Assembly: GCA_038503035.1 (NCBI GenBank)
Contig: JAVSML010001156.1
Coordinates: 300,315-364,314 of the forward strand
Length of the DNA: 64,000 nucleotides
Source: Crocodylus rhombifer
Lineage: Eukaryota; Chordata; Crocodylia; Crocodylidae
Reading direction: 5' to 3'
Positions 45,921 through 56,143 of this stretch are shown one piece after another. Under the pieces are notes generated by a model. That model worked only from the letters and a program-made list of their open reading frames with translations, was not told the DNA's origin and made no database searches. Made by a program: the position numbers and the translations under genes. Position 1 is the first letter of the stretch; the number at the start of each line of letters is the position of its first letter.

Positions 45921-48125
45921 CCAGCCCCCCACCTGAAGGGCAGGAAGTCAGCTGGGGTCATAGGATCCCAGCAAGATAAGCATCCAAATTACTCTTGAAG
46001 GTGTTCAATGGCAGGCTGTTCCAGACCTTGGGGGCTCGGACAGTAAAGAAATTCTTCCTTATGTCCAGCTTGGAATGGTCTTACAGTAGTTTATGACTGT
46101 TCGACCTCGTCATCCCTTGGGGCGCTCTGGTGAACAAACATTCCCCCAGATCCTGGTGGTCACCCCTGATAAACTTATAGGTGGCCATCAGATCACCCCT
46201 GAGCCTGCGCTTTTCCAAGCTAAAGAGCCCCGTGGCTCTCAGCCTCTCCTCATAAGGTCTGTTTTCCTGACCTCTGATCATGCACATGGCTCTCCTCTGG
46301 ACTTTCTCAAGCTTCTCCATATCCTTTTTGAATTGCTGGGCCCAAAACTGGACGCAGTACTCCAGCTGCGGCCTCACCAAGGCTGAGTACAAGAGGAGAA
46401 TGATGTCCTGGGATTTGTTTGAGAAGCATCTATGGATGCAAGCCAGCATTTTGCTTGCTTTACTAGCCGCAGCATTGCATTGGAGGCTCATGTTCATCTT
46501 GTGGTCAATGATGACCCCCAAGTCTCTCTTCTGTAGTGCTAGCCAGCGTAGCACTGCTGAGCCTATAAGGATGCTGCAGGTTTTTCTTCCCAAGGTGGAG
46601 AACCTTGCATTTTTCGGTGTTAAACACCATCAGGTTCTCGTCTGCCCATTTGCTGAGCCTGTCCAGGTCAGCCTAGATCACCCTCCTGTCTTCAGGTGTG
46701 GATGCTTTGTCCCAAAGGGTTTTTGAGGTGTCATTGGCGAACTTGGCCAGTCCGCTCCTGACTCCAATGTCCATATCATTAATGAAGATGTTGAACAATA
46801 TGGGTCCAAGGACAAAGCCTTGGGGGACCCCACTGGTCACAGGACACCATGATGATTGACTTCCATCAATTACTACCCTCTGGGTCCAACCATGGAGCCA
46901 ATTTCCCAGCCAGTATATTGTGGTGGACCCAAGGGGTGATCATGGGATACCAGACTGAAGGGTTTTTGAAGTCAAGATATATGACATCAATCTCTTCTCC
47001 CTTGTCCAGGTGATAGGTCACCTGGTCGTAGAAGGAAATGAGATTGGTCAAGCAAGACCTACCCACAACAAACCCGTGCTGGCTATCCCTCAGGATGTTG
47101 GCGTCAGCCAGTCCATTAAGGATGGCCTCTTTAATAAACTTTTCTAAGATCTTCCCCAGGATGAAAGTCAGGCTGATGGGCCTATTGTTAGCCGGATCCA
47201 CTTTCCTCCTTTTCTGGAAGATAGGCACCACATTGGCCTTCTTCCAGTCTTCAGGCACTACACCAGAGCACCAGGAGTTCTCAAAGATCCATGCCAGAGG
47301 CTAAGCTATGATACTTGTCAGCTCCTTGAGTAACCTGGGGTGTAGATTGCCAGGGCCGGCTGACTTGAAGGTATCCAGCTTCTCAAGGTGTTCCTTCACA
47401 AGGTCAGCATTAATGGAGGGCAGGGGATCTCCCTTACCCGGACTGCCCTGTCCTGTAGTGGGCATGGGCATCCCATGGGACTGATGAAAAACCGATGCAA
47501 AGTACCCATTTAATCGGTTGGCTTTTTCCTGGGCATCAGTTGCCCCATCGGGTTCAGCAGGTGTCCAATGTTGTCCTTGCTTTTCCTCCGGCTCCCCACA
47601 TATCTGAAAAAGGACTTTTTATTGTCCTTGATGCTTGAAGCTAGTTGGAGTTCAGTTGCAGGCTTGGCTTTCCTGGTTTGCTCCCTGCAGGACTAGACCA
47701 GTGCAGAATATTCCTCCTTGGAGGTGAATCCTATCCTCCATCCTTTGTAGGCCTTTCTTTTTAGCCTCAGGAGGTCTGCTAGATCCCTAGAAAGCTAGTG
47801 GGACTGCTGTGCCCTCTTCCTGCCTTTCACCCATGATGGAATAGAAATAGCTTGTGTGTTGAGAATCGCTCCTTTGAGGAGCAACCACTCTTCCTGGACT
47901 CCCCTCCCCCTGTGGTCGTGATCCCTTAGGGCCTCACTGGCAAGCCTCCTGAGCTTGTCAAAGTCAGCTTTCCTAAAGTCAAGGACTTCCATGTTGCTGA
48001 CTGACTTGCCAGATTTATGGCGGATGGTGAAGGTGATCAGCTCATGGTTGCTGTCACCTAGCTTCTCACTGATGATCTTCCAAGGTCCCTTCCAGCCCTA
48101 ATGTCTACGAAATCTATGAAATGTG
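45921..48125 (+). mobile_element. CR1 copy with inverted 5' part (twin-priming structure)
   Basis: From 45921 to about 48070 the sequence is CR1 in reverse orientation, from the untranslated region (complement of ctgacttcctgcccttcagg) up to ORF2 upstream of RT. At about 48070 it switches to forward orientation: tgatgatcttccaaggtccc ttccagccctaatgt...tatgaaatg, the terminal 50 bases of a CR1. The inverted part stops at ggggggctggga, exactly where the forward part takes up the consensus. TGAAATGTG occurs at 45907-45915 and 48117-48125. This is the arrangement expected from twin priming; two independent insertions are less likely. Confidence 0.7.
46000..47992 (-). pseudogene. CR1 ORF2 remnant: linker, RT and C-terminal blocks
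   Basis: Minus-strand frames in three registers: 47992-47795 (EVLDFRKADFDKLRRLASEA, the linker after the endonuclease); 47258-46866 (WKKANVVPIFQK, then a motif A LDF in EIDVIYLDF); and 46860-46600 with [17 protein letters not shown] and KFANDTSKT. The last frame, 46593-46081, has DLGVIIDHKMNMSLQ, LVRPQLEYCVQFW and RPYEERL. The motif C Asp pair (normally FADD) reads FAND, and stops follow it, so the enzyme is dead. The endonuclease domain is missing. Confidence 0.85.
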
Positions 48126-49779
48126 GAAGTGGGAATTGCTCTACAGCATCATGCAGAGCAATGAGGGGCCCTTTGCAATGCAAAAGGACCCACTCTCTCT
48201 AGCAGCTTCCCACAGCCCAGTGAACCCAAGGAGCAGTGTAGAGGACTCCCCAGTGAAACCCCCTCTCCAGCCCATTACTGAAGGGCAGGTAGAAGGGTCC
48301 AAGCCCCTGGAACTGCCTTTTGTGTCCTAGACTGCCTCAACAGATCCTAGACTGCCTCAGCATGGGTGAGGCCTCCTCAAAAGGGTGCAACCTATGAACT
48401 ATGTAGTTGGCAGTGTTTTAAATTGTATTTAGTGTTTCCTTTGTTTTCTTTGGCTTTGTCTTAAATTTGTAATAAATTTGTTCTCTGTGTTCACGCTGCT
48501 TGTTAATGTGGGACACCTTCGTAATTTATTTAGTGTTTCCCAGGTGGTCTGGATGGGGGCTTAAGCCAAGGTAAAATATATTTAGACCCCAAAATTGAAC
48601 CCAATCCTTGCTGCTGCCAACTGATGCCTGGCAAAAGGGTTACATTAAGGCTAAGATTTTCTCTAACAATTGATCTTTTGAACTAGAGGATGAGCACTTG
48701 GTTTCAAAGGCCACCTTCTAGTGTAAGCTGCCTCTCTTCAGTACTAATTCTGACAGGGTTTAGTCCCCATAGGGCTCATCCTCCCTCCTCAATATGTGTC
48801 CCTGTGCCCTACACCTGTGGCTGCCTGCAAGCTGATCTCAATTGAGCAGTCATTGAATGCTTCAGATATCCTTGTTACCAGCCTAGAGCTCTTAGGACCT
48901 CTTGCATCTGTCCTTTAGTATATATGCTACTATTATGCAAGTGATATATATACAACAAAAATATGTTGCTTCTCACAATGCATGAATGGCTTACACTGTG
49001 CTTGCAAGGAGCACTAACCTCAGATGAGTCCCAAAATGTAACCCTTCTGCCAAGTGGTTAATTACAGCAAGAAAGACCAAGTTGAATAAATCTAGGTTCC
49101 CTCCTGACAGATCACTAAATCTGCTTTAGCACCTATCCAGAAACATAAGAAAACTAACTGCACCCTGTCTCAACCACCAGAAATTTCCTATTTGGGAAAA
49201 CCTGAGACTGTGTGCAAACAAAGAATTTGTTATTTAAGGGAAAAGGAACACAGTCATCAACTTGGACAAATGTAGCAACAGGATATATATACAAACATAT
49301 AATCTTTTTCCAGGAACACTTCCATAGTAGCCAGGCTAACTCCTTTCACACCTACCAGTGAGAATGTCTCACTAGTGACCACACCACTGGGCAATTAGGA
49401 GCAGTCCAAACATCTCTTTGTAGGTGCTAGACTGATTCTTCCTGAAGGCATCATCACCCAACCTAGTTTCTGGAGAGCTAGGATGCATGCACTGTGCACG
49501 TGGCTGGAGGGTGAGGGTGTTAGGCTGCCTGCAGGGCATTGGAAAACCCTGGGGCTGGAGGCTGCCGTTCATGATATGAACAGCTCCTGGTTCTCAGGCC
49601 TGTGCCTCTGGTGGCCCCCAGGACTGCAGCCTGCACATATGTGGCTCCCAGCTGCCAGGAAGTTGGACAGTCCTTCCAGCAACATGAGAGAAGTTAATGA
49701 AGAGTGAAAATGGAAAACAGTGACTGCTGGCTGCCACACTTGTCCCCCTACCCATGCACGACTGGTGGCTGAAGAATAC
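48126..49779. other. Unassigned sequence with LTR-like hints
   Basis: Contains aataaa at about 48471 within a T-rich region. An inverted repeat pairs tggcaaaagggttacatt (ending about 48647) with aatgtaacccttctgcca (starting about 49035). GGGTTACA and TGTAACCC would suit LTR ends facing each other, but no LTR pair or duplication could be established. No coding region is supported. Confidence 0.35.
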
Positions 49780-49960
49780 TTTCCAGTCTTTTAACTAGTC
49801 CTGGTTTAAAAGACTCAAGCAATGAAGCTTCAACCAATTCCCTCATGGCACTGTTTCATAATGTATCAGATCTTGCCCTTAAGGAATTTTTGCTGATATT
49901 CTGACTAAATCCATCATTCTATCATTTGATTTCCCTACTCCCTGGGGACACTGAAAACAG
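49780..49960 (-). mobile_element. CR1-like fragment (minus)
   Basis: The plus strand reads as the complement of the region near the CR1 3' end: ttaaaagactcaagcaatga agcttcaaccaattccctca tggcactgtttcataatgta ... tgctgatattctgactaaat. It follows the usual phrases for the C-terminal and 3' untranslated parts (ttccaccacttccct..tattccagtg..cctaatatctaacctaaat). Old and diverged; ends approximate. Confidence 0.55.
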
Positions 49961-50439
49961 TATTTCTTAAAAATGAAATACAAGTAATAAATAATATTAA
50001 TAAAATAGCAGGCAGTAAAATTAATAATAAAATCTCATAGACTGTACTAAAAGGAAAACTTTGCTTTACTGAGTTTCATATAAATACGGTAGGTTACTGA
50101 TTTATATAACTTTATATTACTTAAAAATTATAAATGTAAGCCAGAATTTCCCATAGGGAAAGAGTTCTCTGCTCTCTGTTGATGGAAAGCAAAAAGCTCT
50201 GCAATAGAGAGCTTCATTTTCATGAGCTGCTTATCCACAGTTCCTCTGGTAATAGTTGGGAGGTTACCATAACAAGGTGTGCACTTGGGTTTTGGGGAAA
50301 GTGAGTTCCTAGTAAGGGTTGAGAGAAGGTCAAGTGATATGTAGTGAAGGTCAAGTAGCCATGAGTGGGAGATAGTACTGAGGACAGCAACAGATCTTAC
50401 TACACATGAATGAGAGAGGCTACCTAACAAATGAACAAA

Positions 50440-50804
50440 GCAGAACTTCCTGGCCCTCTTCCCCTGCAACATAGGCAGCCTCCCCTCCCATCACACATAC
50501 AAAACTCCCCTCAGCTCCCAGGCACACAAGCCCACCTGCACCTGCAGTGAGGGAGCCTAGTTCCTCCCTTCCTTGCATGCAGCATGGGCAACCTGCCCCT
50601 CTTCCCCACATGCACAACATGGGGACCCCAGGAGTGGGGAAGAAGTAGAGGCTGGAGGAGGGTAGAGGAGTCTGAAGAACCTGGCTGCTGCCACAGGAGC
50701 AACAGCAGGAGGGGAAGAGTGGCAGCTGGACAGGAGCCCACAGGCTACAGATTAACCCTTCAGGGGCTGCAAGCAGCATATGGGCCACAAGTTGGATGGC
50801 CCTG
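50440..50804 (-). mobile_element. hAT-like element (left end unresolved)
   Basis: The right end ggccacaagttggatggccc tg is the complement of CAGGGCCATCCAACTTGTGGCC, a hAT-type start. The interior is GC-rich and has frames on both strands without domains. No matching octamer was found on the left, so the left limit is approximate. Confidence 0.5.
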
Positions 50805-51426
50805 CTCTATAGTTTCAGTGGCATTACTCACAGAGAAAGCTACAATAGGGGTGCCAGAACAGTGCTGAGCACTAGATCAGGTCTCTCACATAGCACGACA
50901 TAAGATGTCTAAGGCAAGGCTGTACTCAGAGGGGAGCAGAACCATTTGCCACAATGGGACCATCAGAAGGTCATTTCACCTTCTCCCCAAGCACAGAGGG
51001 GCAGCTGGCTTGCTGCTACGTGAGCTGAAGCTTACTTCTCTTCTGCCTAATCGTGCTCTGTGGCCAGACTGAGGGCTAGGTACATGCATCCCCGGAGGAG
51101 TAGAAAGCAAGGGAGAGGCTTCTCTGTTCTTTCACCTGCACCTTGTATCTCTGCGAAAGACAGGCACAATTTAGCCCCATGTTACTTCTTTCATCCTTAT
51201 AGGGGCATCTCATTTGCTTTCTGCATATTTAAAAGTACTTTGAACAGAAAATCCCTCATTTTGATGTCTACACAGCATTCACACAATCATCATTATTGCT
51301 GTGATTAAATACTTTTTTTTCCATCCCAGACACAGCCCCTTTTGAGATTGTTAACATACTGTAGTATTCTATGTCTGTGTCTCATACCCTAGCTTTATCA
51401 GATTTGATTCTATGCTCACTCACACT
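50805..51426. other. Unique sequence, nothing recognised
   Basis: No coding or mobile feature can be supported here. Confidence 0.45.
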
Positions 51427-51704
51427 GGGTACGTTTACATGTGATGCTACATCACCATAATGATGCGCTATGGTGACACAGCATTGGCAGGCACAAACCA
51501 TGGTGCCAACACTACATCACTATAGCAACAAGCTACCTCACTATAGTGCATCACTATGATGACATGGCTGCTAAAAATAACCATACACCACCAGGATGGT
51601 ACAGTAACAGCTGTTACTGTGCCATCAATTAGTACTTTCTAAAGCAAGTACTAAATGACGGTGCAGTAACAACTGTGCCATGGGGGGCATGTGTAGATGC
51701 ACCC
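51427..51704. mobile_element. Short inverted-repeat DNA transposon with ACT duplication, family M2
   Basis: Starts GGGTACGTTTACATGTG and ends GGCATGTGTAGATGCACCC. ACT is present on both sides (51424-51426 and 51705-51707). The core attagtactttctaaagcaa gtactaaatgacggtgcagt is shared with copies at 19162, 54920 and 56479. It includes several catcaccat(a)atgatg inverted boxes. No ORF. Confidence 0.8.
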
Positions 51705-51769
51705 ACTAAGTAACTCCAGTGTAATCAACAGGTTGTAATCCTACTGATCACACTGGAGTAACACTATTG

Positions 51770-52257
51770 GGGCACATCTACATGTACTATTAAGGCAAAG
51801 CAATAAACTCTGGTGCTTATCATGCTGGAGCTTACTGCTCCCAGGCACCACATTTACATATGTGCCTGGGACTGCAACATGTTGAGCCGGGTCAGAGCAG
51901 CCCCACTGGAAGGGGGCCCAGGGGCCAGCCTGACAGCCCGGGGCTGCTCCTCCCCAGCTCAATGTGCTACAAAGGGAATGGCTGGGGAATAAGGGTACTC
52001 CAGTGCAGGGCTAGCTGGCAGGCAACCCCCATACTGAAGCACCTTTGTGCCCAAGCCAGCCGTGTCAGTGTCTACACATAAGATGCTGCAGAGTAAAAAA
52101 CTTTGAAGCAGGATAGTATTTGAATTTATAAGTACTATCCTGCTGCAGAGTTAATTAATTTCCTGAAGCCTAAATAAGGCCCCATGTGTAGATGCAAAAC
52201 ATTTACTGTGGAGCTATTTAATCTACTCTGCAGTAAATGTCTCATGTAGATGTGCCC
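51770..52257. mobile_element. Short inverted-repeat DNA transposon with TTG duplication, family M1 copy 2
   Basis: Starts GGGCACATCTACATGTAC and ends CTCATGTAGATGTGCCC. Flanked by TTG at 51767-51769 and 52258-52260. The interior is homologous to 6653-7131 and 56144-56771 (aataaactctggtgcttat, then tgcctgggactgcaaca and a cccggggctgctcctcc block). An 11-bp hairpin (gcaggatagta / tactatcctgc) lies near 52110-52145. It abuts the M4 copy that follows. Confidence 0.88.
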
Positions 52258-52260
52258 TTG

Positions 52261-52660
52261 GGCCATGTCCAGACAAGCACAGACGTTTGGTTACCTGGGG
52301 ACAAGTAGCAGCAGTGCAGCTTGCACCACAACTACTTGTCCCTGGGGAACACCTGTGCCACATGCGCTTTGGCGTGCAGCAAGATACCTCGGGGATTGTA
52401 GGGGAGGGTTGGGCCAGCACTGTGTTGGCCTCTGATGCCTTACCTGGGGTCCCGGGGGCCTCCCAGGGCTGCAATAACAATGATCCTGCTGGCCAGAGCT
52501 GGCTTGGGACAGCCTGGATATCCAGGGGTCAAAATAATGCATGGGGAAAAAAACAGAGCATGCATGCATGGGCAGCACCTGACTGTGCAGGTGGTATGTG
52601 GCACTGCAGACGTGTTGGTGGCCCCACATATCACATGGCTGCGTTTGTCTGGACGTGCCC
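52261..52660. mobile_element. Short inverted-repeat DNA transposon, family M4 copy 3, abutting M1
   Basis: Starts GGCCATGTCCAGACAAGC and ends GTTTGTCTGGACGTGCC(C). The left flanking triplet TTG (52258-52260) is the same one that ends the neighbouring M1 copy. The right triplet is TCG, one C/T change from TTG. The interior matches 27519-27911 and 44892-45379 (cttacctggggtcccggggg, acttgtccctggggaacacc). No ORF. Confidence 0.8.
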
Positions 52661-52663
52661 TCG

Positions 52664-53503
52664 GAGTGTAAACACTATTAGAGTATGTGCAGCCTAGAAG
52701 TTACTGCAATATGAAAAGGCTCTGTATTTGTTCTGTTTGCTTCTGCAGCAAAACCAAAAAACACAGTCTTCTAGATAACAAAATTTTGCACCAGTTACTT
52801 TTTCAACGGGTGGACTGAGTCATTGCTGCAGAACATAAATACCAATAAGATCACAACCACATATTTAGTAAAGTAATACTTAGATTCAACCAGCATCATA
52901 TACCAGCATTTCAAAATGCCTCACATGTTGATGTTTCTTGCTGTACTCCTCTGTAACCTATTCAGTTCCTGTTGAACCATACAAAGCAGATGACTGGAAG
53001 TGATTAAAATGTTCATCTGCCCTCCAGTCTCAGTGGTGTCATTCAAGCAGAAAGCTCAGAGCCCTTTCAAACCCACCACACATTCCCTAAATTGGGGATG
53101 TTTTCATAATAAATTCACATTTTAGCACAAAAGCCAAGAATTGCCATTGTGCAAATGACATGCTTCAATACTAATTTTACTATTCAGATCCAAATCCTCT
53201 ATTTCCTGTTGACTCTTATTGCTTAGTCTAATATCATGCTAAACCCTTCTCAGTTGAAAGGATAGGCTAAATAACCCCCTCTTCAGTAAGTGAAATTACA
53301 CACGTTTAATAGAGTAGAAATTTTTGGCCCACAGTGCATGCAACTATTGTGTGTAATTCAGTAATAAAAAACAAATGCAAAAACTTCATTTTACACACAA
53401 ACACACACATACACAGTGTATTCTCTTTAGTTTCATTAAAGACACAGAAAGAAAATCTAAATAAAAATGCTACAATATTTTTACGTTTCATTTTTTTAAC
53501 CAC
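52664..53503. other. Unique AT-rich sequence
   Basis: No gene is supported. An (AC)n-like stretch is present at 53393-53418. The 65- and 68-codon frames across it are incidental. Confidence 0.5.
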
Positions 53504-53506
53504 CCT

Positions 53507-54085
53507 GGGCACATCTACAAGTGCACTTTAATGTGCATTAGCCTATTTTAATGCATTAAACATCACTAAAAAAACAGGTTATTTGACTAATGCGCATTAA
53601 AATAGGTTAATGCACAGTACATGTCACTTAAAAACTGTGGGCATTTGTACACATGCTTGCACTGCAGCACCAGGCGCTTTTAAAAGCTCCCAGCACTGCA
53701 GCATGTGCATTTGTATAAATGGCGAAATGTGTGTAAGCACTGAGAAAATGGTGGTGGTGACTGACCTAAAACACATTGAAGGTGTTTTAGTTCAAAAGCA
53801 CACAGCCGCCATTTTCTCAGCGCTGCCGCACATTTCCCTATTTAAAGATGCAGCACCAGGCATGTCAGCTTGTGTGTAGAGTAGACTCAATTAATTGAGT
53901 CTGCTCCAACATTCTGGATTTCCAGCACACTGGAGCAGACAAATATATGTGTATAAATTCCCTGTGCTTTTTAGTTAATGCACATTCAGACAAGGTAATG
54001 CACATTTTCTTACTACCTCAAAATGGGGAGGTGCTAGATTTAATGCACGTTAACTAAAAAGCATTAATGCACATGCATAACACCC
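53507..54085. mobile_element. Short inverted-repeat DNA transposon with CCT duplication, family M3 copy 2
   Basis: Starts GGGCACATCTACAAGTGCAC and ends GCATTAATGCACATGCATAACACCC. CCT flanks it on both sides (53504-53506 and 54086-54088). Its arms are rich in ttaatgcgcatta boxes. The centre (gactcaattaattgagtctg ctcc, then ccagcacactggagcagac) is homologous to 26888-27133 and 62734-62940. A start-like gggcatttgtacacatgc at about 53639 may mark a nested relative. Confidence 0.82.
53533..53615. repeat. Long inverted repeat in the M3 copy
   Basis: The left arm gtgcattagcctattttaat g (53533-53553) and the right arm ending at 53615 are complementary at all but one of 21 positions. The spacer is about 40 bases. 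It lies within the left part of the transposon. Confidence 0.85.
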
Positions 54086-54088
54086 CCT

Positions 54089-54919
54089 CCTGCGTTTAAA
54101 CAGCAGTGTTATTTTTCATCATATGGAAGTTCTGAACTGAAGAACAAAATATTAAAGTATTTTGAGCTTGCTGACTAAGCCATCCAAGACAGCATTTTGC
54201 TGGCTGCACATTTATGTTGACAGCAACCACAATTAGCAGGGGACACATTCCATCTTAGGTAATTCCTCTCTACTCCACAAAAAAAAAAAAAAATGCTTTT
54301 AGTTAAAATCTTACATGCCAGCCAGGAATTTTCAGTGTTTCAGTTCAAACTTTGCTGAGAAGCAACATCCTTATCAAGCACATTACAGGCCATCACCAGC
54401 ATGAAGACCATTAGCCAAGACCACCCACCAAAAGCGATAGTGAGAGGATGGAGGTCTTGTCTCCAACCAGAGTGAGGTCTCATCTCTCTTCTTTCCGTGG
54501 TGTTTCTTTAAAACTTCCTAACCACTTTATCCCAAACCTAACAAAGGCTGCACAATTAATTGCATGTCTTAGATTGTGTTAACATACACCAGCTATTATG
54601 TATGTAGCCACCATGCACAGGGTCCTGTATTGTCTTCCAGCTCTACAAAGTATAATTTTAACTTTTTCTCAATAGAGTTTTAAATCTCCCCTAAAGGAAG
54701 AATAGAAAATATTAAGAGTGTGCTTCAAATATTGAGCTAACTTTACCATTTTACCACAAAGATATTTTTAAGGGAAATCATTATAACCACAGTAAATAAA
54801 AGGAGTTTCAAATTCATAGTAATCTGTGGTAGCATCTGGCCAAAGGGTGCTCCCAGGGGATTTGATTACTGAATCCCTAGGTATGTTGAGGCTTTGGACT
54901 CCATAGCTGCAACTACGTG
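54089..54919. other. Unique AT-rich sequence
   Basis: No coding or mobile feature is supported. An A15 run lies at 54279-54293. Confidence 0.5.
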
Positions 54920-55125
54920 AGCTACCGCATGTGCAGCAGCTCGTTGCTATTGGACGGTAGTGTTGCGTGGCATGAAACATGACACAATGCTACTGCACAG
55001 TAGTAATGAGCTACTGTGCAATAGTAATGAGCTGCACAGTCAACATCACTGGGGTATGCAAGTACTAAATGACTGTGCAGTAACAACTGTGCAGTCAGCA
55101 TCTCGTGTAGACATGGCCAGCATAA
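54920..55125. mobile_element. Short DNA transposon fragment, family M2
   Basis: Ends CAGCATCTCGTGTAGACATGGCC with the M2 core just before it (gcaagtactaaatgactgtg cagtaac). It contains repeated agtaatgagct and gtgcagtagc boxes in both orientations. The left terminus is not recognisable, so no target duplication can be tested. Confidence 0.6.
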
Positions 55126-55783
55126 AGTCAAAATATTGCCTTTCCACTCTGGAGACTCTTGGAATACTCTATCTAGTGCTACCTCCTAAGAGCTGGAGCC
55201 CACAGTCCAACTGTCTGTCCTAAGAGTGCTATACTGACTCAAACTCTGTCCTCTTGAGCTTAAACAGAATCTCACCAAATATTGGAGCTATCTTGTTTAC
55301 AGTTCAACTTTTCCAGATGCACGCTAGTTGAACACAGACATACGGAATGACTTTGCACAGTTTCTAAATGCACTACTACTTTTTACTTAAAAGAAAACCA
55401 CAAGAAGATCACAGATTATTAAGAAAATGGCACAAAGCCTAGCTCACCTTTCCTTTCAAAGTCTTTCAGTGTCTAACCACATTTAGAAAAAGGTGCCTTA
55501 TTCTGGCAGTACATATAATGTGTCTTTTCTGAACTCACAGCTATGTCAGGAAACAGAAGTACTTTCCTTCCTGCATGTGTCTTTTCTGAACTCACTACTA
55601 CAAAAGGAAACAGAAGTACTTTCCTTCCTGCAAGTTCTTGGATGTCTCTCCCACTCTTCCATCTGCAAGACCTTTTCAAACTCTCCTTTTTTACATCTGT
55701 CTCTTTGCCCTGTTGACAGCAATTTTGCACAGTTCCAAACTCCACTCTTTCAAACAAGCTGCCCCTAACTCACTGCATTTAGC
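55126..55783. other. Unique sequence with a 57-bp tandem duplication
   Basis: The duplication is listed separately. No other feature is supported. The frames of 94 codons (minus) and 91 codons (plus) exist because the duplicated unit is a multiple of three. Confidence 0.45.
55518..55631 (+). repeat. 57-bp tandem duplication, two copies
   Basis: Copy 1 (55518-55574) and copy 2 (55575-55631) both begin atgtgtcttttctgaactca and both end aaacagaagtactttccttc ctgc. They differ only in a central block of about a dozen bases. The period of 57 equals 19 codons, so the open frames on both strands run through both copies (19-residue repeats with AGRKVLLFP on the minus strand). Confidence 0.95.
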
Positions 55784-56100
55784 CTAGGGGTGTCAAAACA
55801 TACAGCCCGTGAGCTGGATCCAACCCATGGAACCACATTATCTGTCCCATCCTGCCCCCCCCCCCAGCCCCAGAGCTCCCAGAGAAGCCAGGAATTTGGG
55901 AACATGACAAGTGTAGGTGTGGCCCAACACCAAAATCCCAGATATGGAGCCCTGTTGGGGACGCATATCAGTGGTTAAGGGTAAGTGACAGCTGCGTTGA
56001 CCCTAATGGCCACCACCACTTGTTCTGCCACTATTTCAGTATCAAGCCCACAAGGAGCCTTGTGGTCCAGATTCAGCCTACAAGGAGAAGCGAGTTTTAC
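55784..56100 (+). mobile_element. hAT-like element start (right end unresolved)
   Basis: CTAGGGGTGTCAAAACATAC followed by agcccgtgagctggatcc aaccc is a hAT-type start, close to the start at 33759. The matching right terminus and octamer duplication were not found, so the right limit is a guess. A C11 run lies inside. Confidence 0.5.
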
Positions 56101-56143
56101 CCTTCTAATCCAAACCAATGTTCCAAGCTGTTTCCATTTCACT

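Noticed and set aside
48440..48490. aataaa near 48471 as the end of a host gene
   Set aside because: There is no upstream exon or reading frame; single AATAAA motifs are common by chance in AT-rich DNA.
55473..55768. 94- and 91-codon ORFs as a small gene with internal peptide repeats
   Set aside because: Open frames on both strands follow from a 57-bp tandem duplication; there is no start context, signal or domain.
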